From NCBI GenBank assembly GCA_030041195.1, contig JASHOI010000169.1, positions 1 through 20,947 of the forward strand: a stretch of DNA of 20,947 bases. Direction: 5' to 3'. Both the position numbers and the translations under genes were made by a program. The notes below the pieces were generated by a model. The model had not been told where the DNA came from, searched no databases, and saw nothing but the letters and a program-made list of their open reading frames with translations. Source of the stretch: Streptosporangiaceae bacterium (GTDB taxonomy: Bacteria > Actinomycetota > Actinomycetes > Streptosporangiales > Streptosporangiaceae). Below are positions 6,321 through 13,752 of this stretch, piece by piece; within the stretch, counting starts at the first letter, position 1, and every line of letters begins with the position of its first letter.

Positions 6321-7259
6321 TCAGTAGGCCGCGCGGTCGGGCGTGCCCGCCTCGATCCACTGGTAGACCTTGCGCACGCCGTCGGCCAGCGGGACCGCGG
6401 GGCTCCAGCCGAGGTCGCGCTCGGCCCGCTCCGCGGCGAGCGCGCTGCGCTGCAGGTCGCCGGGGCGCGCGGGCGCGAACTCCGGGTCGATGTCGCGGCC
6501 GGCCGCGCCGCCGATCAGCCGGGCCAGGTCGGCGACCCTGGTCTCGACGCCGGTGCCGAAGTTCCAGATCCCCGGCCGGCCCTGGTCGGCGGCGGCCAGG
6601 AAGGCACCGACGGCGTCGCCGATGTAGACGTAGTCGCGGGTCTGCGTCCCGTCGCCGTAGATGACCGGCCGCTCCCCGGCCAGCACCCGGGCGCAGAAGA
6701 TCGGAATGACCCCGGACTCGCCCGCCGGGTCCTGCCGCGGGCCGTACACGTTGGCCAGCCGCAGGATCGTGTGCCTGCACCCGTGCAGCCGGTTGTACAG
6801 GCTGACGTACTGCTCGGCGCAGTACTTGGCGATGCCGTACGGCGACTCGGGCAGCGGGAGCACGTCCTCGAGCGACGGGATCGGCGCGTCCTTCCCGTAC
6901 AGGGCGCCGCCGGTGGAGCAGAACAGCACTCGCGCGTCGGCCGCGCGCGCCGCCTCGAGCACGTTCACGGTGCCCACCACGTTGGTCTGCGCGTCGTCCG
7001 CCGGGGCCACCACCGAGACCCGGACGTCGATCTGCGCGGCCAGGTGGCAGATCAGCTCGGGCCTGACGCTGCCGACCAGCGCGGCCAGCGCGCCAGCGTC
7101 GGTGATGCTCAGCTTGTGCAGCATGGCCTGCTCGTCGAGGCGGGCCAGCCGGCCCCGGGACAGGTCATCGACCACCGTCACCTCGTCGCCCCGGGCCAGC
7201 AGCGCGTCGGTCAGGTGTGAGCCGATGAACCCGGCGCCGCCGGTGACGAGTACACGCAT
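6321..7259 (-). CDS. NAD-dependent sugar epimerase/dehydratase (GalE-like)
   Basis: This 312-residue extended short-chain dehydrogenase acts on nucleotide-sugars. The NAD-binding motif TGGAGFIGSH covers residues 6-15, with acidic ribose contact DD31-32. The catalytic residues are Ser115 in CSTGGALYG, Tyr141 and Lys145 in SPYGIAK. RLANVYGPRQDP, YGDGTQTRDYVYIGD and NFGTG are the usual sugar-nucleotide segments. It is most like actinobacterial UDP-glucose 4-epimerases, but dTDP-glucose dehydratase-type or UDP-glucuronate enzymes cannot be excluded. It lies 42 bases downstream of the MBL-fold gene and also has its own leaderless -10 box (7268-7273). Confidence 0.9.
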   Translation of the reverse strand: MRVLVTGGAGFIGSHLTDALLARGDEVTVVDDLSRGRLARLDEQAMLHKLSITDAGALAALVGSVRPELICHLAAQIDVRVSVVAPADDAQTNVVGTVNVLEAARAADARVLFCSTGGALYGKDAPIPSLEDVLPLPESPYGIAKYCAEQYVSLYNRLHGCRHTILRLANVYGPRQDPAGESGVIPIFCARVLAGERPVIYGDGTQTRDYVYIGDAVGAFLAAADQGRPGIWNFGTGVETRVADLARLIGGAAGRDIDPEFAPARPGDLQRSALAAERAERDLGWSPAVPLADGVRKVYQWIEAGTPDRAAY

Positions 7260-7267
7260 GGCAGAGG

Positions 7268-7273
7268 AGTGTA
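7268..7273 (-). promoter_or_regulatory. -10 box TACACT for leaderless epimerase transcript
   Basis: On the minus strand TACACT ends eight bases before the ATG at 7259, with no ribosome site between. It would allow the epimerase to be expressed separately from the MBL-fold gene. Confidence 0.45.
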
Positions 7274-7301
7274 TGACAGGCCTGAACGCTACGGTCCGTG
7301 G

Positions 7302-8093
7302 TCAGTCGAGCATGAAACCGAGCCCTGGCGCTGCGAGCGAGACCGGGCCGGTGAAGGCCTGGCTGGCCTCGTCCAGCGTCCTGGTCTGGTCGTTCCACGG
7401 CACCAGGTGGGTGAGCACGAGCTGGCCGACGCCGGCCCGGGCGGCATGCTGGCCCGCCTGCCGCCCGGTGAGGTGCAGGCCCTCGGGCAGCGGCGCCTCA
7501 CCATCGGCCGGCTCGAGGAACGACGCCTCGCAGAGCAGCACGTCAGCGCTTTCCGCCAGCTCGACGAGCGCGTCGGACTGGCCGGTGTCGGCCGAGTAGG
7601 CCAGGGACCTGCCGCGGTGCTCGAGCCGGAAGCCGAACGTTTCCACCGGGTGGTTCATGTGCGCCGCCGTCACCCGCAGCGGGCCGATCTCCATCACCCC
7701 CGGCGTGATCGTGGTGAAGCTGAACGCGTTGGTGATCCCGTGGTACGGATCGGCGTCCGGTCCGGCGTCGGCCACCGGGTCCGCGCCGAGCGCCAGGCCG
7801 AGCCGAGCGGCCGCGTGCGGCGGCGCGTACGCCGGCAACGGCGGCCTCGGGCCGTCCGGATGGAACCTGCGAGCGACCGAGTAATCGCACAGGTCCAGGC
7901 AGTGGTCGGCGTGCAGGTGGCTGACGCATACCGCATCAATCTCGTAAAGACTGGCATAACGCTGCAGAGCGCCGAGGGCGCCGCTGCCAAGATCAATCAG
8001 CAGCCGGAACCCCTCGGCTTCAACCAGATAGGAGGAGGCCGCGCTTTCCGGCCCGGGGAAGCTGCCCGAGCAGCCGACTATCGTCAATCGCAC
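7302..8093 (-). CDS. metallo-beta-lactamase-fold hydrolase (Rv1339-like phosphodiesterase)
   Basis: This 263-residue protein has the dinuclear zinc signature H59-x-H61-x-D63-H64 (SHLHADHC), later metal ligands in AAHMNHPVETFG and YSADTGQSD, and a terminal LTHLVPW. It matches the RNase Z/class II phosphodiesterase branch. Its position between cysM and rph is that of M. tuberculosis Rv1339, which has been reported to hydrolyse cAMP; cAMP as substrate is therefore the leading guess, with an RNase Z-like nuclease as the alternative. GTG at 8093 gives the normal family start (VRLTIVGCSGSF); a TTG at 8111 is possible. No Shine-Dalgarno site is seen for either. It diverges from the MFS gene across 71 bases. 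Confidence 0.88.
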   Translation of the reverse strand: MRLTIVGCSGSFPGPESAASSYLVEAEGFRLLIDLGSGALGALQRYASLYEIDAVCVSHLHADHCLDLCDYSVARRFHPDGPRPPLPAYAPPHAAARLGLALGADPVADAGPDADPYHGITNAFSFTTITPGVMEIGPLRVTAAHMNHPVETFGFRLEHRGRSLAYSADTGQSDALVELAESADVLLCEASFLEPADGEAPLPEGLHLTGRQAGQHAARAGVGQLVLTHLVPWNDQTRTLDEASQAFTGPVSLAAPGLGFMLD

Positions 8094-8164
8094 AGGTTGA
8101 GCATCTACCAATATGGCGGCGAACGCGCAATGATCCGTGCAGGGTGCCCCAGCAGGAGGGTGTG

Positions 8165-9463
8165 ATGGCGGACCAGACGACCGATCAGGCTCAGGCGGTG
8201 TCCCTGGCCCTGGCCGAGCCCACCGTGCACGTCCGCCGCGGCTGGGTCACCGGCCTCGGCCTGGCCAGCCTGGGCATGTGGATGGCTTCGTACACCCCGC
8301 TGCAGGTCCTGCTGCCCACCCAGCTGCAGAACATCACGCCGAGCGGCAAGATCGTCGCCCTGGCCGTGGTTACCGGGGTCGGCGCTGTCGCGTCCGGCAT
8401 CGCCACGCCGATCGCCGGGGCCCTGTCCGACAACACTACGAGCCGGTTCGCGTTCGGCCGGATGACCGGCCGACGGCACCGCTGGACGCTGGGCATGGCG
8501 GTGCTGTCCGCTTTGTCCCTGGTGCTGCTGTCGCAGATGCGGACGGTCGCCGGCGTGGCCATCTTCTGGGTGCTGTTCAGCGCCTTCCAGAACGGGGAGT
8601 ACGCGAGCCTGAGCGCCGCGATCCCCGATCACGTCCCGGTGCGCCAGCGGGCCACCGTGGCTGGCTGGGTCGGCATGCCCCAGGCACTCGGGCTGGTGGT
8701 CGGCACGGTCCTGGTTGTGGCCGTGTTCACGGGGCTGACCAGCGGCTACGTTGTGCTCGCTGTGCTGATGGCGCTGCTGGCGCTTCCGTTCGTGCTGCTC
8801 ACGCCGGATCATCCGCTGGAGGCGCAGCACCGCAAGCCGTTCTCCTGGCGGGAACTGGCGCGCTCGTACTGGATCAGCCCCCGGGAGTACCCGGACTTCG
8901 CCTGGGCCTGGTTCACCAGGTTCCTGATGTCGCTGGCGATCGCGATGGGAACCCTGTACCTGCTGTACTTCCTGCGCGACCGGATCCACTACGCCCGGCT
9001 GTTCCCCGGCCAGACCGCGGCCGACGGGCTGCTGATCCTGATCGTGATCTACACGGCCGGCGTGATGCTCACCGCGATCGTCGGCGGGATGATCTCAGAC
9101 CGGCTGGGCCGCAGGAAGACCATGGTCCTGATTTCCGGCATCGTGATCGCCGCGGCCGCGCTGCTGCTCACGTTCGTGGAGACCTGGACCGCCTCGATCG
9201 GCGCCGCTGTGCTGTTCGGCATCGGTTTCGGCTGCTACCTGGCCGTGGACCAGGCGCTGATCACCCAGGTGCTGCCGGCCGCCAGGGACCGGGCCAAGGA
9301 CCTCGGAGTGATCAACATCGCGCTGGTCTGCCCGGCGGCCATCGGGGCGCTGATCGCCGCGCCGCTGGTGTCGCTGGGCGGTTACCCGACGCTGTTCGCT
9401 GGCACCGCGATCGTCGCGGTGTTCGGTGCGGTGCTGGTCTGGAAGATCAAGAGCGTGCCCTGA
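8165..9463 (+). CDS. MFS transporter
   Basis: This 432-residue inner-membrane transporter has about twelve hydrophobic segments. The cytoplasmic loop after helix 2 reads GALSDNTTSRFAFGRMTGRRHRW, like the loop of GPH-type sugar:cation symporters, and the second-half motif A is GMISDRLGRRKTM. A polar loop around HPLEAQHRKPFSWRELARSYW links the halves. The substrate cannot be predicted; sugars or drug efflux are both reasonable. The ATG at 8165 has a strong AGGAGGG site (8154-8160) and is better than an in-frame upstream GTG at 8144. The M. tuberculosis locus has rhomboid and murI genes in this interval, so this gene marks a lineage-specific replacement. Confidence 0.88.
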   Translation: MADQTTDQAQAVSLALAEPTVHVRRGWVTGLGLASLGMWMASYTPLQVLLPTQLQNITPSGKIVALAVVTGVGAVASGIATPIAGALSDNTTSRFAFGRMTGRRHRWTLGMAVLSALSLVLLSQMRTVAGVAIFWVLFSAFQNGEYASLSAAIPDHVPVRQRATVAGWVGMPQALGLVVGTVLVVAVFTGLTSGYVVLAVLMALLALPFVLLTPDHPLEAQHRKPFSWRELARSYWISPREYPDFAWAWFTRFLMSLAIAMGTLYLLYFLRDRIHYARLFPGQTAADGLLILIVIYTAGVMLTAIVGGMISDRLGRRKTMVLISGIVIAAAALLLTFVETWTASIGAAVLFGIGFGCYLAVDQALITQVLPAARDRAKDLGVINIALVCPAAIGALIAAPLVSLGGYPTLFAGTAIVAVFGAVLVWKIKSVP

Positions 9464-9618
9464 CCGTGGCACCCGTCGCGCGTTGGGCTCGTAGATGATT
9501 AACTCGGCGGTTTGATCTTGGTGGCGGCCTGTTCTCAGGCTCGAGCGGCGATGTGGTGACCGCCGTCGCATCAGGTGCGGGTCGGCGGCCGGTTTCCGCC
9601 CCCCCAGCGCGCCGGCCG

Positions 9619-9671
9619 AAAGATCTAGGAGCCTCGCGTGCGGTATTTGTCCCAGATCCTCCTAGATCTTT
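9619..9671 (-). repeat. dispersed palindromic repeat, copy 2 (inverted)
   Basis: A perfect 13-bp inverted repeat, AAAGATCTAGGAG (9619-9631) with its complement at 9659-9671, encloses 27 bases. The minus strand of 9619-9668 matches copy 1 (3005-3054) at 42 of 50 positions; eight consecutive positions near one arm hold five of the eight differences. The outer arms and CAAAT-CCGCAC centre are conserved. Placed between convergent genes, it could also work as a bidirectional terminator since a T-tract follows at 9669-9672. Confidence 0.8.
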
Positions 9672-9673
9672 TA

Positions 9674-9715
9674 GGTGGCGGGCTGAGGCGCGAAGGCGGC
9701 GGGCTGAGGCGCGGC
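9674..9715 (+). repeat. two-copy 21-bp tandem repeat
   Basis: The units at 9674-9694 and 9695-9715 share the core GGCGGGCTGAGGCGCG and differ at three positions. They follow directly after the palindrome of repeat copy 2. A different short GC-rich tandem also follows repeat copy 1. Confidence 0.6.
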
Positions 9716-9857
9716 GCGGCGCCGGGTTTGTCGCGGATGGGCGAATCGGCACCGGAGCCGGCCAGTCGCTGTGACGCCGCGCCGGCAAGCGTGATGACGC
9801 AAACCAACGGGTTACTGCACTGCGAGCCCGTTGCGCGCGTTGCGCCCCTCGCGCCCG

Positions 9858-10727
9858 TCACGAGCGGGAGCGGCCGACCCGGGCGATCTGGCGGCCCTGC
9901 GCGACCAGCCTGCCCGCCGCGTCCCAGACCTCGGCCTCCTCGTCGAACCAGCCGCCGCTGACGTGCCGGCACCGCGCGGCCACCTGCAGCGGACCGGGTG
10001 CGGGTACCGCGCGCATGTGCCAGGTGAGCTCGACGGTCGGCGCCCAGCCAGCGGCGCCAAGGCCGAACACCACCGGCGGCAGCGCGTCAACCGCGACCGC
10101 GAGCAGGTAGGCGTCCGGGTCCCGGTGCTCGCGCAGGCCGAAATATCCGCGCATTTCCGGGATGCCCGACGGCTGGCCGCGGCGCCAGCCGGTCGTGGCC
10201 GGATCCATGCGCAGGTCCACCTGGGCGGCGTAGCCCGCGATCCCGCCGGCGCCGACCGTGCCCCGCCACGGGCCGAGGTTGACGCACTCCTCGATCGGCG
10301 GCAGCTTGGGCGGCTCGCCGGTCCAGGCCAGCTCGCCGTTGGCCAAGCGGTGGGTGGGTGGGAGGCCGGTGGGCGGGAGTTCGGGCAGGCTCCCGGTGGT
10401 CACGGTCACGTCAAGCACGATCTGCGAGTCCTGCACCAGCGAGGCGCGCGCGGTCGCCGCGGTCCGGCCCTGCTTCAGCCAGGTCACCTCGACCTCGCCG
10501 GGCTCGAGCAGCGGAACCCGGAGGAAATGCGCGCTGGTCGCCACCGGGTACGGATGCGGTGAGGTGTCCAGCACCGCGCGGAGCATGGTCGCCACCATCA
10601 CCCCGCCGTTCACCGCCGGCGGCGTCGCGTTGCCCGGCGCGACGAGCGCGAACCGCTCGTCCGGACGGACCTCGTAGCGCCCCGGGGCGGTGGCCCGGAC
10701 CGCCGTTGCCTCGTCGAAGATGCTCAT
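9858..10727 (-). CDS. TesB-like acyl-CoA thioesterase family protein
   Basis: The 289-residue protein has the double hot-dog layout of TesB/acyl-CoA thioesterase II-like proteins. The N-terminal half carries NGGVMVATMLRAV and the HFLRVPLLEPGEVEV strand, and the C-terminal half has PPVVFGLGAAGWAPTVELTWHMRAVPAPG and the closing DAAGRLVAQGRQIARV, which is characteristic of the family end. It probably hydrolyses an acyl-CoA in the cytosol; chain length is unknown. The ATG at 10727 has AGGA seven bases upstream. It lies 55 bases downstream of cysM on the same strand and may be read through from that operon, but no functional link to cysteine synthesis is evident. Confidence 0.82.
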   Translation of the reverse strand: MSIFDEATAVRATAPGRYEVRPDERFALVAPGNATPPAVNGGVMVATMLRAVLDTSPHPYPVATSAHFLRVPLLEPGEVEVTWLKQGRTAATARASLVQDSQIVLDVTVTTGSLPELPPTGLPPTHRLANGELAWTGEPPKLPPIEECVNLGPWRGTVGAGGIAGYAAQVDLRMDPATTGWRRGQPSGIPEMRGYFGLREHRDPDAYLLAVAVDALPPVVFGLGAAGWAPTVELTWHMRAVPAPGPLQVAARCRHVSGGWFDEEAEVWDAAGRLVAQGRQIARVGRSRS

Positions 10728-10782
10728 GCGTGGGTCCTGGGTGGAACGTGTGCCGCGCCGGCCGGAACCGGCGCGGCCGCCG

Positions 10783-12043
<1,261 letters not shown>

Positions 12044-12111
12044 GGATGCACTCCAGATCGTGCGGGTCGGTGGACGGGAATTCGTGCGGTGCAACCGGCA
12101 GCATGGCCGGA

Positions 12112-12534
12112 TCATTCCGGCGCCGCGTCTACCGGGTCGCGCACCTCCTCCTCGGTGACGACGCCGTCGACGATGCGGAACGAGCGGAACTCCACCTCGT
12201 CGGGATCGCGCGTCGACACCAGCACATAGTGTGCCTCAGGCTCGCTGGCGTAGGCGATGTCGGTGCGGGACGGGTAGGCCTCGGTCGCGGTGTGCGAGTG
12301 GTAGATGACCACGGGCTCCTCGTCCCTCTCGTCCATCTCGCGCCACACCCGCAGTTGCTCCATCGAGTCGAACCGGTAGAACGTCGGCGAGCGCTCGGCG
12401 TTGATCATCGGGATGAATCGCTCGGGGGTGTCGCTGCCCGCGGGCCCGGCGATGACCCCGCAGGCCTCGTCCGGGTGGTCGGCCCACGCGTGCGCGATGA
12501 TGGCGGCGCGAAGCTCGCCCGGCAACGTCAGCAT
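12112..12534 (-). CDS. mec: Mec, JAMM/MPN+ zinc metalloprotease acting on CysO
   Basis: This is a compact 140-residue JAMM protease. The zinc and catalytic residues are Glu23 (DEACGVIAG), His79 and His81 (YHSHT), Ser89 and Asp92, matching H-x-H-x7-S-x2-D exactly. In M. tuberculosis, Mec releases cysteine from the CysO-cysteine adduct formed by CysM; here it is also the best candidate to remove the Ala-Arg tail of CysO. It lies 68 bases before cysO and 21 bases after the DUF2017 stop. A TACGCT box seven bases before the ATG suggests an internal leaderless promoter for mec-cysO-cysM. Confidence 0.95.
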   Translation of the reverse strand: MLTLPGELRAAIIAHAWADHPDEACGVIAGPAGSDTPERFIPMINAERSPTFYRFDSMEQLRVWREMDERDEEPVVIYHSHTATEAYPSRTDIAYASEPEAHYVLVSTRDPDEVEFRSFRIVDGVVTEEEVRDPVDAAPE

Positions 12535-12541
12535 GAACGCG

Positions 12542-12547
12542 AGCGTA
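12542..12547 (-). promoter_or_regulatory. -10 box TACGCT for leaderless mec transcript
   Basis: On the minus strand TACGCT ends seven bases before the mec ATG, inside the 21-base gap after the DUF2017 stop. The hexamer and spacing are the same as for the TetR gene. No ribosome site is seen for mec. Confidence 0.5.
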
Positions 12548-12555
12548 GCCCGCCG

Positions 12556-13284
12556 CTACCGGGACAGCGCCTGCACGAGGGTCTCCTGCAGGAACGCCAG
12601 CCACTGGTACACCCCGACGTACGCGGCGCGGGGATCCTCGGGTCCCATGTCCGCCACCTGCTCGTCGAAGTCGTCGGTGACGCCCAGGCGGGTCCCGAGA
12701 GCCAGGCGGACGTCGTTGAGGGCCCGCAGCCAGGCTTGCGCCTCGGGCTCGGACAGCCGGATCCTGCCCCCGCCCGGCGGCAGCGTCGCCAGCACCGTCC
12801 GCGCCGCCGCGGCCTTGCCCGATCGCAGCCCCTGCTCGGTGTATCTGCGGAATTCCCCCGAGGCCTCCGGATCGTCACGGTACGCATCAGGAAGCAGACG
12901 GGCCAGAACGGGATCGTCCGGCAACTCGGCGTCCTCAGCGAACCCGACCATCGCCGCGAGGTCGTCGGCGTCCACGGTCCCTTCGGTCGGCAGCCCGGCG
13001 GAAGGATGGCCGGTCGCGCTTGCTGCGGTTTCGCCACGCGTCGCGCCGTCGTCCTCGTCGTCGGCGCCGATCAGCTCGATTATCTGGCCGACGAGGTCGC
13101 GGATGATCGCGGCCTGGGCCGCGGCGAACCGCGCCGTGGCGCCGCCCGATGTCCCGCGGAACCCTGCCATCAGATCCTCCAGGCTCACGGCCTCGTCTGG
13201 TTGCTGCGCACTGTCCTGCTCCGGGTCCGGCCCGTCCTGCCCGGGCCGCTGCCCGCCGGTCGCTCCCTGCTCGCCGCCGCTCAC
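12556..13284 (-). CDS. DUF2017 family protein
   Basis: This 242-residue actinobacterial protein belongs to DUF2017, found next to clpS across the phylum; function is not established. An acidic, Gly/Gln-rich N-terminal segment of about 35 residues precedes the conserved helical parts: [63 protein letters not shown], and the C-terminal [18 protein letters not shown] and [21 protein letters not shown]. The GTG at 13284 overlaps the clpS stop as GTGA, which argues for translational coupling; a GTG at 13308 in the same frame is possible. A role in ClpS- or Clp-linked proteolysis is inference from linkage alone. Confidence 0.88.
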   Translation of the reverse strand: MSGGEQGATGGQRPGQDGPDPEQDSAQQPDEAVSLEDLMAGFRGTSGGATARFAAAQAAIIRDLVGQIIELIGADDEDDGATRGETAASATGHPSAGLPTEGTVDADDLAAMVGFAEDAELPDDPVLARLLPDAYRDDPEASGEFRRYTEQGLRSGKAAAARTVLATLPPGGGRIRLSEPEAQAWLRALNDVRLALGTRLGVTDDFDEQVADMGPEDPRAAYVGVYQWLAFLQETLVQALSR

Positions 13285-13571
13285 GAATCGTGGCTGATGG
13301 TGGCCCACAAGCCGTAACCATGCAGCGTCTCAGCGTCCCGCTCCATGGCCTCGCGTGCGCCCGATGAGACGACGGCCTTGCCCTTGTGGTGCACGTCCAG
13401 CATGAGCTTCTCCGCCTTCGGCTTCGCGTAGCCGAACACGGTCTGAAACACGTACGTCACGTACGACATGAGGTTGATCGGGTCATTCCACACGATCGTG
13501 ACCCATGGCAGATCGGGGACCGTCTGCTCCTCGGTCTCCGCCCGCTCAGCCTCTGCAGGCGCCACGCTCAC
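13281..13571 (-). CDS. clpS: ClpS, ATP-dependent Clp protease adaptor
   Basis: This 96-residue adaptor binds N-degron substrates and hands them to the Clp AAA+ protease. The core [22 protein letters not shown] forms the pocket region, with Asn and Asp (NDP) contacting the substrate amino terminus, then [23 protein letters not shown] and the closing [20 protein letters not shown]. The N-terminal extension is short and acidic. The GTG at 13571 is chosen because GGGAGG lies eight bases upstream; GTG at 13580 overlaps that site, and a TTG at 13610 is unlikely. It leads the DUF2017-mec-cysO-cysM series, as in M. tuberculosis. Confidence 0.93.
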   Translation of the reverse strand: MSVAPAEAERAETEEQTVPDLPWVTIVWNDPINLMSYVTYVFQTVFGYAKPKAEKLMLDVHHKGKAVVSSGAREAMERDAETLHGYGLWATISHDS

Positions 13572-13699
13572 GGTTGTCACCTCCCTGTGCGTAGGCCTCC
13601 AGTGTGCCAAAGCGCTTGCGCACTAGTGACATCGGCGGCGACACGCACCCCGTGGACCTCACTGCCCGACATGCCACGAATCATGCTCGAAAATAAGTC

Positions 13700-13721
13700 G
13701 CATACCTAGCCATGGTATGCT
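13700..13721 (+). promoter_or_regulatory. palindrome covering the promoter of the HNH gene
   Basis: GCATACC (13700-13706) and GGTATGC (13714-13720) form a perfect 7-bp inverted repeat with a 7-base spacer. The right arm overlaps a TATGCT hexamer (13716-13721) that could be the -10 box of the HNH gene, whose ribosome site GGGAGGTG and ATG follow about 20-30 bases later. A protein bound here would block transcription; the regulator is unknown. Confidence 0.5.
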
Positions 13722-13752
13722 AGACTAATCGAACAAGAATACGGGAGGTGTC

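Larger units (their letters stand above)
9464..9857. other. 394-bp intergenic stretch with repeats, no gene seen
   Basis: This gap lies between the convergent stops of the MFS gene and the thioesterase gene. It contains TTTGATCTTGGTGGCGG (9511-9527), which matches 15 of 17 bases of 3052-3068 next to repeat copy 1, then repeat copy 2 (9619-9668) and a 21-bp tandem duplication (9674-9715). Open frames here are short, uneven in composition and cross the palindrome, so none is called. Confidence 0.7.

Noticed and set aside
8137..9498. A 453-codon plus-strand frame overlapping the MFS gene
   Set aside because: It is the shifted shadow of the transporter; the other frame has a ribosome site, transmembrane segments and MFS motifs.
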